Assembly (NCBI GenBank): GCA_016215025.1
Contig: JACRMI010000153.1
Span: forward strand, 1 to 61,656
Direction of reading: 5' to 3'
DNA length: 61,656 nucleotides
Origin: Chloroflexota bacterium
GTDB taxonomy: Bacteria; Chloroflexota; Anaerolineae; UBA4142
Positions 35,341-44,226 of the stretch are shown piece by piece. Every line of letters starts with the position of its first letter. Position 1 is the first letter of the stretch. A model generated the notes under the pieces. That model was not told the origin of the DNA. It did not search any database and worked only from the letters and a program-made list of their open reading frames with translations. The position numbers and the translations under genes are program-made.

Positions 35341-35357
35341 GGATCAACGGTTTTTTT
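35335..35357 (+). terminator. Intrinsic terminator of the riboswitch
   Basis: CCGTTG (35335-35340), loop GGAT, CAACGG (35345-35350), then seven T. Its 5' arm is shared with the proposed aptamer P1 stem. It lies about 90 nt before the subtilase ATG; no gene is seen in the remaining leader. Confidence 0.9.
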
Positions 35358-35446
35358 ATTTGGAGGTGACAAACTCTAAAAGACATCTGAATTTGTTCAT
35401 TGTACGACAATGACATTGTTGATTTTGCTCAGAGGGGAGAAGAAAG

Positions 35447-38158
35447 ATGAAACAGAATTTGCGACTCGCCAAATCAGTTGGGGTGATTCTAACCTTGGCG
35501 TTATTGATTCTAGTGCTTGCAGCTAGTAATTCTTCAGTGTCTGCAAACTCTGGAGGAATAAATTTCGGATCGACATTTATCAATCAAGCAACTAATCTCC
35601 AGGACGTACCTACGAATCAAATCATCATCAAATACAAAGCGACTGCAAATTTGACGAACAGCCGTGCGCCCGCCGGAACGACCCGCCTGCAAGAACTGAG
35701 CAACGCAGCGGGCGTGCCTCTGACTTATTTTCGCGAAATGTCGGGACAAGCGCACGTCTTGCGACTCGATACACGAATGGACACGACTCAAGTACGCGAA
35801 ATCAGCAACCGACTCATGACCTTATCGGATGTCGAGTACGCTGAGCCGGATGCGATCATGCAGACGACGCTTACGCCAAACGATCCGCAGTACAGCAATC
35901 AATGGCACTATTTCGAAACGTACGGGATGAATGCGACGGCGGCTTGGGATATCACAACCGGCTCGAATAACACGGTCATCAGCGTCGTCGACACCGGCAT
36001 CCTCAATCACGCTGACTTGAGCGGACGGACGCTGCCAGGTTATGACATGGTCTCCGACACATGGATGGCGAATGATGGCGGTGGACGCGATGCTGATCCG
36101 AGCGATCCAGGCGATTGGATCGCTGCTAATGCCTGCTATCCTGGTTCGCCAGCACAGAACAGCTCGTGGCACGGTACGCACGTTGCTGGAACTATCGGTG
36201 CGGCAAGCAATAACAGTGCTGGCGTTGCTGGACTCAACTGGGTGTCCAAGATTGTACCTGTTCGTGTACTCGGTAGATGTGGCGGGACTCTCTCCGACAT
36301 CGCCGATGGCATGAGTTGGGCAGCCGGATTACCTGTCGGCGGAATACCTAATAATGCAAACCCGGCGAAGGTGATCAACGTCAGCATTGGCGGGGGAGGG
36401 TTATGCAGCGCAACTTATCAAAACGCCATCAACAACATTGTTGCTGCCGGCACGACAGTCATCGTTGCGGCGGGCAATAATAACGCCAATGCGAGCGGCT
36501 ATCAACCTGCCAATTGCACGGGCATCATCACCGTCGCCGCGACGAACCGCAGCGGCAATCGGGCTTGGTACAGCAATTACGGCTCTAGCGTCGAGATCAG
36601 TGCACCGGGCGGCGAAACAACGATTACCACAAATGGCGTCTTGTCGACCTTGAACACAGGCACGACTAGTCCGGTTAACGATAGCTATGCCTATTACCAA
36701 GGTACGAGCATGGCGACACCGCATGTCGTTGGCGTCGCATCGTTATTGCTTTCGCTTGCGCCGACGTTGACTCCAACCCAGGTAGGGCAAATCTTGCAAA
36801 ATACTGTATCGGCGTTTCCAGGAGGCAGTACTTGCAACACATCCATTTGCGGTACGGGTATGCTCAACGCCGGGGCTGCGGTAGGTGCAGTGCATCGCAT
36901 AAATAGTTTTAGTCCCAGTTCGATAGCAGCAGGCGGCGGATCATTTACGCTGATTGTCTATGGCGCTAATTTCCCCAGCGGTGCAACGGTTTTATGGAAT
37001 GGGTCCCCCCGCTCGACGAGTTGGATCAGCAGTGGTGAACTGCACGCGACGATCCTGGGTTCCGACATTAATTTGCCGACCACTGGGCAGGTCAGCGTTG
37101 TTGGCACGCACGCAACGTATGGAAGCATCACGACAGCTACTCGGGCGTACTCAGTAACCGGAGTGGCAAACAATCTTTACTTGCCACTCATTCTCAAAAC
37201 CGATGCTGCCGTTCTACCCGGCGTGCCCACACTGAATGCCATCAGCAATCCCAGCAACAGCAACGCCTATAACGTGACCTGGACAACTTCGTCGAACGCG
37301 AGCACGTACATCCTGCAAGAGAGTTTCAATAATGCTGGGTTTGCCAGTCCGACCGAGGTTTACAATGGCGCGTCGACGACCTGGCCGGCGTCCGGCAAAG
37401 CCGCAGGCACGTACTATTATCGCGTCAAGGGACACAATGCGACGGGTGATAGCGGCTGGAGCGGAACGCAATCGACGACGGTGAATCCAACGCCAACCGG
37501 CATCTATGGGCATGTGACCGACACTGGCACAAATGCGGCTGGGGTATCGCTTGAACTCCGGTTCTGGAACGGGTCTGCCTGGCTTACCCAAGCAACCACG
37601 ACGACCGACGCCAATGGCAACTATTCGTTCACCGGCGTACCCAGTCTGAGCGGCGGTCAACAGTACTATGTGCGCTATAGCAATTCTAGTACCTCGAGCC
37701 GTTTATCCGGATGGTGGACTCAATCACTCACATCGTATACTGCGGGCACCAATGTGGCAATTGGTGACTTTGATCTTGCCAACATTCCGCTATCCTCTCC
37801 CGGTAGTGGATCCACGGTTACGCTGCCGTACACGTTCTATTGGACTCGGCGAACCGCAACCACCTCGGATAGTTACGAGTACAACCTTTTTGACCCCGCG
37901 GATAGTAATCCATGGGCGTATACATCCCCGCTAGGTTACGTGAACAATTACACGGTCAACAGCAGACCCTCCGGTTTTTATACTGGAGTAACCTACGGGT
38001 GGCTAGTGGGAGTTTATAGTCTCGACGGTGGCTATGGTCAGTCGTATTACTATCGCACGATCATCTTTGCCGCCGGGTCGCCTGCCCCCATCGACCTGCC
38101 GCTTTTGTCCACTCCGCAGTTCAATCGGGACCGGTTACCACTACCCTCTCGCGAATAA
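35447..38158 (+). CDS. Exported S8 subtilisin-like protease with C-terminal Ig-like domains
   Basis: A 903-residue secreted protease. Signal peptide (KSVGVILTLALLILVLAAS), I9-type propeptide (about 50-135), then the S8 domain with catalytic D182 (VVDTGI), H242 (SSWHGTHVAGT) and S421 (GTSMATPHV). After it come an IPT/TIG-like domain (about 485-570), a fibronectin-III-like module (about 590-680), a carboxypeptidase-regulatory/SdrD-B-like module (YGHVTDTGTNAAGV, about 685-770) and a last beta module. There is no sortase or anchor motif, so it may be released. Ribosome-binding site GGGGAGAAGA. Controlled by the upstream riboswitch, which ties protease export to the motile/sessile signal c-di-GMP. 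Adhesin or matrix processing is inference. Confidence 0.93.
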   Translation: MKQNLRLAKSVGVILTLALLILVLAASNSSVSANSGGINFGSTFINQATNLQDVPTNQIIIKYKATANLTNSRAPAGTTRLQELSNAAGVPLTYFREMSGQAHVLRLDTRMDTTQVREISNRLMTLSDVEYAEPDAIMQTTLTPNDPQYSNQWHYFETYGMNATAAWDITTGSNNTVISVVDTGILNHADLSGRTLPGYDMVSDTWMANDGGGRDADPSDPGDWIAANACYPGSPAQNSSWHGTHVAGTIGAASNNSAGVAGLNWVSKIVPVRVLGRCGGTLSDIADGMSWAAGLPVGGIPNNANPAKVINVSIGGGGLCSATYQNAINNIVAAGTTVIVAAGNNNANASGYQPANCTGIITVAATNRSGNRAWYSNYGSSVEISAPGGETTITTNGVLSTLNTGTTSPVNDSYAYYQGTSMATPHVVGVASLLLSLAPTLTPTQVGQILQNTVSAFPGGSTCNTSICGTGMLNAGAAVGAVHRINSFSPSSIAAGGGSFTLIVYGANFPSGATVLWNGSPRSTSWISSGELHATILGSDINLPTTGQVSVVGTHATYGSITTATRAYSVTGVANNLYLPLILKTDAAVLPGVPTLNAISNPSNSNAYNVTWTTSSNASTYILQESFNNAGFASPTEVYNGASTTWPASGKAAGTYYYRVKGHNATGDSGWSGTQSTTVNPTPTGIYGHVTDTGTNAAGVSLELRFWNGSAWLTQATTTTDANGNYSFTGVPSLSGGQQYYVRYSNSSTSSRLSGWWTQSLTSYTAGTNVAIGDFDLANIPLSSPGSGSTVTLPYTFYWTRRTATTSDSYEYNLFDPADSNPWAYTSPLGYVNNYTVNSRPSGFYTGVTYGWLVGVYSLDGGYGQSYYYRTIIFAAGSPAPIDLPLLSTPQFNRDRLPLPSRE

Positions 38159-38174
38159 CTATCGAAGACAAGGT

Positions 38175-38207
38175 AAAGTGGAGCTGAGACGACTCGGCTC
38201 CACTTTT
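38175..38207 (+). terminator. Terminator of the subtilase gene
   Basis: AAAGTGGAGC (38175-38184) pairs with GCTCCACTTT (38197-38206), ending in TTTTC. Confidence 0.8.
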
Positions 38208-38230
38208 CTATTTACCGGTGATGTGCGGAG

Positions 38231-38259
38231 TTGACCTGGTTTTTCATTCGCGTTACAAT
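38231..38259 (+). promoter_or_regulatory. Promoter of selA, apparently leaderless
   Basis: TTGACC (38231-38236), 17-nt spacer, TACAAT (38254-38259). The expected start is about 38266, immediately before the ATG at 38267; no Shine-Dalgarno sequence exists. Confidence 0.7.
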
Positions 38260-38266
38260 ATCATCG

Positions 38267-39637
38267 ATGAAACAAGACCAACTCCGCCAACTGCCTTCCG
38301 TCGATTCGCTCATGCAAGACCACACCCTGCGCGACCTCGCTCAACGCTACGGACACGCCGTCATCGTCGATGCGTGCCGCGCGACGTTGGACGCGACGCG
38401 CCAGGAAATTCTCAACGGGGCCGATGCGCCCATGCCCGCGCTCTTGATCGACAATGTGCGCCAGCGCGCGGAACGCGCCGTGCGTCCATCGCTCGTGCCG
38501 GTGATCAACGCGACCGGCGTTATCATTCACACCAACCTGGGACGCGCGCCGCTGTCCGACGACACCATCGCGGCGATGAAAACGGCTGCACAAGGTTACT
38601 CTAACTTGGAGTACGATCTTGATGCGGGTGAACGCGGCTCGCGCCACGCTCACGCCGAATCGATCATCATGCGCTTGACCGGCGCAGAAGCAGCAGTCGT
38701 CGTGAACAATAACGCCGCCGCCGTAATGCTCATTCTCGCGACGTTCGCGCGCGGCAAGCAAGTCATTATCTCGCGCGGACAACTCGTCGAAATTGGCGGC
38801 GGCTTTCGCGTGCCCGAAGTGATGAAACAATCTGGCGCAGCGCTCGTCGAAGTTGGCACGACGAATCGAACGTATATTGCCGATTATGCGCGTGTCATCT
38901 CCGATGAAACCGCGCTGCTCATGCGGGTGCACACGTCGAATTTCAAGATGGTCGGTTTCACGCATGAAGCTTCGCTCGAAGAGCTTGCATCGCTCGCACA
39001 CGAAAAAAATCTGCTGTGCGCAGACGATCTCGGCAGCGGCGCGCTCATCGACACGACGACGTACGGACTAGCGCATGAACCGATGCCGCAAGAATCGCTC
39101 GCGGCGGGCGCAGACCTCGTTTCGATTAGCGGCGACAAATTGCTGGGTGGACCGCAAGCCGGAATTATTATTGGCAAGAAAAATGCAATCGATGCGCTGA
39201 AAAAACATCCGCTAACGCGCGCACTCCGGGTCGATAAAGTGACACTGGCGGGACTGCAAGCGACGCTGTTGCACTATCTCAAAAATGAGGCGATCAAAAA
39301 GATTCCGATCTGGTCGATGATTGCCGCCACGCGCGAAGAACTCGACGCACGTGCGCATAAAATCGTGGAGCAACTCGCCGACGCGAAAATCGAGGCGTCC
39401 ATCGTCGATACCGAATCAACCATTGGCGGCGGCTCGCTGCCGGGTGAAACGCTTCCATCGCGCGCAGTCGCCATCGCGGTTGCATCGCCGGACGATTTTG
39501 CAGCGCGTTTGCGGCGAACGAATCCCCCCATCGTCGCACGTATCGAAGAAAATCGCATCATTCTCGATCCGCGCACGGTTTTGCCGGCCGAGCAAGACGC
39601 CCTACTCTCTGGAATCATCCAGGTATTCAAAATGTAG
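38267..39637 (+). CDS. selA: L-seryl-tRNA(Sec) selenium transferase
   Basis: A 456-residue fold-type I PLP enzyme that turns seryl-tRNA(Sec) into selenocysteyl-tRNA(Sec). The N-terminal tRNA-binding domain is followed by INATGVIIHTNLGRAPLS, a conserved start of the PLP domain, and SGDKLLGGPQAG with the PLP lysine K291. Its presence implies the organism makes selenoproteins; selB, selD and tRNA-Sec are not visible in this window. ATG 38267 is the family start; an upstream in-frame start would overlap the promoter. Confidence 0.95.
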   Translation: MKQDQLRQLPSVDSLMQDHTLRDLAQRYGHAVIVDACRATLDATRQEILNGADAPMPALLIDNVRQRAERAVRPSLVPVINATGVIIHTNLGRAPLSDDTIAAMKTAAQGYSNLEYDLDAGERGSRHAHAESIIMRLTGAEAAVVVNNNAAAVMLILATFARGKQVIISRGQLVEIGGGFRVPEVMKQSGAALVEVGTTNRTYIADYARVISDETALLMRVHTSNFKMVGFTHEASLEELASLAHEKNLLCADDLGSGALIDTTTYGLAHEPMPQESLAAGADLVSISGDKLLGGPQAGIIIGKKNAIDALKKHPLTRALRVDKVTLAGLQATLLHYLKNEAIKKIPIWSMIAATREELDARAHKIVEQLADAKIEASIVDTESTIGGGSLPGETLPSRAVAIAVASPDDFAARLRRTNPPIVARIEENRIILDPRTVLPAEQDALLSGIIQVFKM

Positions 39638-39666
39638 TTGAAAAATCGAATCAAGTGTGATAAGAT
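39638..39666 (+). promoter_or_regulatory. Promoter of the LysM/YkuD gene
   Basis: TTGAAA (39638-39643), 17-nt spacer, TAAGAT (39661-39666), beginning directly after the selA stop. Confidence 0.55.
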
Positions 39667-39700
39667 ATAGTCACATAAGACCAATAGCGAGGAGTTTTCG

Positions 39701-40555
39701 ATGAAGTACTCGATGCGCGTCCTAATACTGCTCGTAGTTTTTGGTACGATCGCGGCACTGGCTCGCCCGGCTGCTGCCGCCAGTCCGAATTTTGTCGTCG
39801 TCAGCTACGGCGATACCTTATACAAAATAGCCGCCCGCACTGGCACAAGTGTCGATGCGTTGATACGCGCGAATGGCATCCCCAACGCAAATTTCATTTA
39901 CGCCGGTCAGCGCATTATGATTCCGCCTTCCAGTTCTGCGCCCAGCGTTCCTGCCCCAGTTCAATCAACCAGCAACGTCTACACCGTTGTTCCGGGCGAT
40001 TCGCTGGCGATCATCGCCGGACGATTCGGCACCACCGTCGCCGAGTTGATGCGAACGAATGGACTCTACAATCCAAATTTCATTTATTCGGGTCAACGCT
40101 TGAACGTCCCAGGACGCACCCCGCCAACGACGATTCAACCGCCCACCGCGCCGGTCGCCAATCCCCCTACCCGCCCCAACCCTGCGCCTGCCCCATCTAC
40201 GACGGGCAAATGGATCGATATCAACATTAGTAAGCAAACGATTACCGCCTATCAAGGCAGCACGCCACTCAAATCCGTCCTCGTATCGACAGGCGTCGCG
40301 TGGACGCCCACGCCGATTGGACATTATGCGATCAAGACCAAGATTCAATCGCAGGCGATGAGTGGTCCCGGTTATTATCTACCCGGCGTTCCATGGGTCA
40401 TGTATTTCACCGGAGCATACGCGATCCACGGCACCTATTGGCACCACAACTTTGGCACGCCGATGAGTCACGGCTGCGTGAATCTCACTATCGACGATGC
40501 GAAATGGTTCTACGATTTCGCCGACATTGGCACACCCGTCATCTCGCATCTCTAA
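39701..40555 (+). CDS. Exported LysM protein with L,D-transpeptidase (YkuD) domain
   Basis: A 284-residue exported cell-wall enzyme. Signal peptide (LILLVVFGTIAALARPAAA), two LysM domains (about 30-75 and 88-133; each with YGDTLYKIAARTG/PGDSLAIIAGRFG and NPNFIYSGQ), a Pro-rich linker, then YkuD (about 165-284) with the HGT...SHGCVNL motif and nucleophile C259. L,D-transpeptidases form 3-3 cross-links or attach proteins to peptidoglycan, so the organism very likely has a peptidoglycan wall. GAGGAG site before the ATG. A hairpin terminator follows. Confidence 0.95.
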   Translation: MKYSMRVLILLVVFGTIAALARPAAAASPNFVVVSYGDTLYKIAARTGTSVDALIRANGIPNANFIYAGQRIMIPPSSSAPSVPAPVQSTSNVYTVVPGDSLAIIAGRFGTTVAELMRTNGLYNPNFIYSGQRLNVPGRTPPTTIQPPTAPVANPPTRPNPAPAPSTTGKWIDINISKQTITAYQGSTPLKSVLVSTGVAWTPTPIGHYAIKTKIQSQAMSGPGYYLPGVPWVMYFTGAYAIHGTYWHHNFGTPMSHGCVNLTIDDAKWFYDFADIGTPVISHL

Positions 40556-40574
40556 TCTTCGATGTCCGGAATCC

Positions 40575-40609
40575 AACTGGCTTGCTGCAAGATAGCAAGC
40601 CAGTTTTTT
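40575..40609 (+). terminator. 31-bp hairpin repeat / terminator, left copy
   Basis: AACTGGCTTG (40575-40584), centre CTGCAAGATAG, CAAGCCAGTT (40596-40605), then TTTT. The same 31-bp unit occurs in reverse orientation at 57835-57865 with 30 of 31 bases matching. Confidence 0.85.
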
Positions 40610-40865
40610 ACTTCTCTATCACCAATCCTATCCTGCGCCCACACTCTATACTGTCACTGGGAGCAATTTCAGAATTAATGCCCAATGCGCGATGCGGTTG
40701 ATCGTGCTCTCTATCGCAAAGTCGAGCGGTCGCAACCGGATCTGCGTTGAAGACTCTAACGCTGAAACAATCCAATAATGCGCATCGATGGAAAAATATT
40801 CAGGATACGCACCACAAAGTCAATTTAGATTATGGTGGGTTGACAAGCGAGCGACGGCGCTTGGC

Positions 40866-40894
40866 TTGGTGCCTTGTGGCATTTGGGATATAAT
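40866..40894 (+). promoter_or_regulatory. Promoter of the glycan operon
   Basis: TTGGTG (40866-40871), 17-nt spacer, consensus TATAAT (40889-40894). Start near 40901, giving a leader of about 28 nt with GAGGAAAT before the GTG start. Confidence 0.7.
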
Positions 40895-40928
40895 CACGAC
40901 GCAAAACTTGTATCGAGGAAATTCATCA

Positions 40929-42212
40929 GTGAGCATCTCGGAGCGGCTCTTTTCAAATCGCACGATGCAGCAGGGAATTATCTTAACCTCTGCCAATTCG
41001 GTCGGCTACTTGCTGCAATACATCTTCCATTTCTACGTTAGCCGCCTAATCGGTCCATCGGACTATAGTCTAGTCACCGCCATGTTGGCACTTTCGGTAA
41101 TTGTGACTGTGCCCGGCAACATTGCACAGACTGTCATTACGCAATACACTTCCACTTTCTACGCGCACAGCAAATTAGATCGCGTTGCCGCGTTACTGCA
41201 TGACACTCTGCTACAATTGTCAGTTGCAGGTGGGGTTGTATTCCTGATAACAGTCGTTATGAGCGGAAGAATAGCCGCCTATTTAAATGTTCCTGCTATT
41301 GAGCCGGTGATTGCGATGGCAGTGTCTTTCCCGGTCACTGGTGCAGTAATGGCAACGATGGGTGTACTTCAAGGCTTACAAAGGTTCGATGCACTCGCCG
41401 CAGGCGGCGTTCTAGGGCCTCTACTCCGATTGATAGCCGCCATTATTCTTGTCCATCTCGGACTGGGAGCCGTTGGCGCGATTGGCGCATCGACGGTTAT
41501 GATCGGAACACTGTTGGCGATTTGTCTATTTTGTCTGCGAGATATTTTGCGGACCCAACATAATGGGCATGGCTTGGAAATTAAGACTATTTCGCGGTTC
41601 ACAGGTATTGTTTTTCTAGGCACGTTGGCTTTTTCCATTCTGACAAACGTCGATTTGATCATCGTCAGACATTATTTTTCACCCGAAGAATCAGGGTACT
41701 ATTCAGCCGCATCGGTCCTCGGCAAAACAATTTTATTTTTGCCGACAGCGGTAACCACACTCATGTTTCCAAAAACAGCTCAACGGTTCGCCCTGGGACA
41801 AAGCACAGTAGGCATTGCTCGCAAAGCCATGCTAGTTTCTCTTTTGTTGTGTGGGGCAATAGCTATCACTCTAGCGATTTTGGCTGAGCCGGCAGTAGAA
41901 ATTCTCTTTGGATCCCAATTTGCTTCGAGCATTCCCTTGGTCGGCGGGTACGGTGCGGCGATGGGACTGTACGCCCTAGTGCAATTGCTTTTGATTCTGT
42001 ACATTTCTCAGGAGGAGGCTCGTTTTGTCTGGCTTGTTGCCGGGGCGGCGATACTAGTGCTAGTTATGCTAATGCTCTTTCATACAACTTTAGCCCAGGT
42101 TATATTGATTCTGGCAATGGGAGCTTTATTTATCTTGATCGTCAGCGAGGCATGGCTAGGCGGACTGGGATTAGCCATGGCAATTCGGCATAGGACCAAT
42201 GAATCCGCCTAA
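40929..42212 (+). CDS. Polysaccharide flippase (MOP superfamily, Wzx-like)
   Basis: A 427-residue multi-spanning membrane protein with about 12-14 hydrophobic helices. The start FSNRTMQQGIILTSANSVGYLLQYIFHFYVSR resembles oligosaccharide flippases, which move lipid-linked glycan units to the outer face of the membrane. GTG 40929 with GAGGAAA 10 nt upstream is used; an ATG at 40788 would place 47 hydrophilic residues before it and lie upstream of the promoter. It heads the glycan operon and overlaps the next gene by 14 nt. Confidence 0.88.
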   Translation: MSISERLFSNRTMQQGIILTSANSVGYLLQYIFHFYVSRLIGPSDYSLVTAMLALSVIVTVPGNIAQTVITQYTSTFYAHSKLDRVAALLHDTLLQLSVAGGVVFLITVVMSGRIAAYLNVPAIEPVIAMAVSFPVTGAVMATMGVLQGLQRFDALAAGGVLGPLLRLIAAIILVHLGLGAVGAIGASTVMIGTLLAICLFCLRDILRTQHNGHGLEIKTISRFTGIVFLGTLAFSILTNVDLIIVRHYFSPEESGYYSAASVLGKTILFLPTAVTTLMFPKTAQRFALGQSTVGIARKAMLVSLLLCGAIAITLAILAEPAVEILFGSQFASSIPLVGGYGAAMGLYALVQLLLILYISQEEARFVWLVAGAAILVLVMLMLFHTTLAQVILILAMGALFILIVSEAWLGGLGLAMAIRHRTNESA

Positions 42213-43209
42213 TCTCTCAGTTGTTGTCCCGGCGTTCAATGAACGCAATGGAGTGGTCAGCAGCTTGCGCGAAATTGCCACTGCTCTCAACGGCTGCGAT
42301 TACGAAATCATTTTAGTCGATGATGGAAGCACAGATGATACGTTGGTGCAGGCGCGCCAGATCGAAGCGGAAAACTCGCGCGTGCGCGTGGTCCACTATT
42401 TACCCAATCATGGCAAGGGTTACGCGCTGAAACAGGGCGTGGCGCATTCCACCGGCGCATTAGTCGCTTTTCTCGATGCCGATTCAGATTTGCATCCGCA
42501 TCAATTGCTGACCTTTATGGATGCGCTGGATCGCGCTCATGCGGATGTGGTGATTGGATCGAAACTGCATCCGGACTCTAAACTTGAGTATCCGATGGTA
42601 CGGCGATTGGTAAGCCGCAGCTATTTTTTTATGGTGCATTTTCTTTTTGGCTTGCCGATTCACGATACTCAAACGGGCATCAAACTTTTCCGGCGTGAAG
42701 TACTGGAACAAGTATTGCCGAATGTCCGGATTGAAGGATTTGCCTTCGACCTCGAACTTTTGGTGGGCGCGCATCTTTTCGGCTACAAAATTGTTGAAGC
42801 CCCTATCGTTTTAAATTTCGACAAGACAGATAGACACCCCCTCCGCGTTCTGCGTGCTAGCATTGATGTAGCCGTGGATACTTGGCGAGTATTCTATTGG
42901 ACTAGTTTTTGGAATTGGCTCAGTCCTAGTTGGTCAACTAAATTTTGGATTGCGACCTTAGTGCTAGGCTTGGTCGCAGCCAGCGTCAGCATTGGTCATC
43001 AACTCAACAATTTTGCGCTACCTTCGCCCCTTGATCGTGTGGTCGACTTGTTACTCTTGCGATTTCTTGACCGCAATATACGTGACATGATTCTGTTGAT
43101 CGGGGGAATAGGGATAATGGTTACAGCTGTTATTCAGCTCAATAAGCAAATTGTTTCTGCATTCGGTCGAAAGGGCAGAACTGACTTGGTGGAACGAAAA
43201 GACCAATGA
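42199..43209 (+). CDS. GT2 glycosyltransferase (dolichyl-phosphate sugar synthase type) with C-terminal TM
   Basis: A 336-residue family 2 glycosyltransferase with a GT-A fold: VVVPAFNERNG, the DDGSTDDT strand and the AFLDADSDLHP (DxD) metal site are visible. It also has FRREVLEQVLP, usual in DPM1/ALG5-like enzymes, which charge polyprenyl phosphate with one sugar. The C-terminus has two hydrophobic helices (about 250-310). The product could feed the GT-C-like membrane proteins further down. It overlaps neighbours on both sides (14 and 4 nt). Confidence 0.9.
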   Translation: MNPPNLSVVVPAFNERNGVVSSLREIATALNGCDYEIILVDDGSTDDTLVQARQIEAENSRVRVVHYLPNHGKGYALKQGVAHSTGALVAFLDADSDLHPHQLLTFMDALDRAHADVVIGSKLHPDSKLEYPMVRRLVSRSYFFMVHFLFGLPIHDTQTGIKLFRREVLEQVLPNVRIEGFAFDLELLVGAHLFGYKIVEAPIVLNFDKTDRHPLRVLRASIDVAVDTWRVFYWTSFWNWLSPSWSTKFWIATLVLGLVAASVSIGHQLNNFALPSPLDRVVDLLLLRFLDRNIRDMILLIGGIGIMVTAVIQLNKQIVSAFGRKGRTDLVERKDQ

Positions 43210-44165
43210 GATTCTCTATCGTCATTCCATTAAAGAGTGACAACGCCTACATTCGTGAGACACTGGCTGCCTTGAAACAAGTTGATTATGATGATTACGA
43301 AATCATCGTCTTACCGGATGAACCATTCGATGGATGGGGCAAAGACGTAAACGCGATTGCGACAGGTGCAGTGGGACCCGGAGCTAAACGCGATCTTGCG
43401 CTACCACATGCAACTGGTGACATTCTCGCTTTTCTTGACGATGATACGTATCCAGACTGCAACTGGCTGAAGAATTCCGTCAAATATTTTAATGATCCTC
43501 AGATCGGAGCAATTGGGGGACCAGCGGTTACGCCGGCTTCCGATAGTTTGCGCCAACAAGCCAGTGGGAATGTCTATGCTTCGTTTCTCGGTGGCGGCAA
43601 TTATGCCTATCGTTATCTGCCGAAAGAAACCAAAGCGGTCGATGATTATCCAACCTGCAATCTGCTTGTGCGCCGTACCGTGTTTGAAAGCATCGGCGGG
43701 TTCGATACGACGTTCTGGCCCGGCGAAGACACCAAACTCTGTCTCGATATTGTGAAGCGTGGTCTGAAAATCATTTATGCGCCGGACGTGATCGTGTTTC
43801 ATCATCGGCGTCCATTGTTTGCTGGACACCTCAACCAAGTTCGCAGTTATGCGTTGCATCGCGGCTATTTCGCCAAGCGTTTCCCGCAAACGTCGTTGCG
43901 CCCATCCTATTTCTTGCCAACGTTCCTCGTCATTGGCTTTGGTATAGGCATCATCTTTTCCCTCTTCTTTCCTGGCTTTTGGTTTGTATACACTGTTGGA
44001 ATGGTTGCTTATGTTGCCGCGGTGTTTACCTCAGCACGAGCGTCAAGTCGTGGCTTTCAATTGACGCTTCTCACAGGCTTGGGTATAATCGCAACGCATT
44101 TGGTCTACGGAGTATGGTTCGTAGCGGGATTACTTTCGCTGCGCTTGAGTGAAGAGAGCGAGTAA
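43206..44165 (+). CDS. GT2 glycosyltransferase with C-terminal membrane helices
   Basis: A 319-residue GT-A enzyme: VIPLKSDNAYIRETLAAL start, LAFLDDDTYP (DxD-type), the acceptor loop GGFDTTFWPGEDT and FHHRRPLFAGHL. The last about 75 residues carry two or three membrane segments. It probably adds a sugar to a lipid-linked acceptor at the inner membrane face. It starts within the stop of the previous gene (ATGA). Confidence 0.9.
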   Translation: MRFSIVIPLKSDNAYIRETLAALKQVDYDDYEIIVLPDEPFDGWGKDVNAIATGAVGPGAKRDLALPHATGDILAFLDDDTYPDCNWLKNSVKYFNDPQIGAIGGPAVTPASDSLRQQASGNVYASFLGGGNYAYRYLPKETKAVDDYPTCNLLVRRTVFESIGGFDTTFWPGEDTKLCLDIVKRGLKIIYAPDVIVFHHRRPLFAGHLNQVRSYALHRGYFAKRFPQTSLRPSYFLPTFLVIGFGIGIIFSLFFPGFWFVYTVGMVAYVAAVFTSARASSRGFQLTLLTGLGIIATHLVYGVWFVAGLLSLRLSEESE

Positions 44166-44226
44166 TTCCAGATCGAGCGACTCGGTAGAACGGTGTTCAC
44201 CGCGACCCTCTCGATTAGAAACATTT

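Larger units (their letters stand above)
40556..40928. other. Spacer before the glycan operon
   Basis: Holds a hairpin terminator (40575-40609) and, near its right end, the promoter of the glycan operon (40866-40894). No gene or other repeat is seen in 40610-40865. Confidence 0.6.

Noticed and set aside
35221..35357. Class I c-di-GMP (GEMM) or other riboswitch instead of class II
   Set aside because: The GGCAAACC and GACGCAAAGCC blocks of class I are absent, while the pseudoknot and AAATTGG...AACCGGCC layout fits class II.
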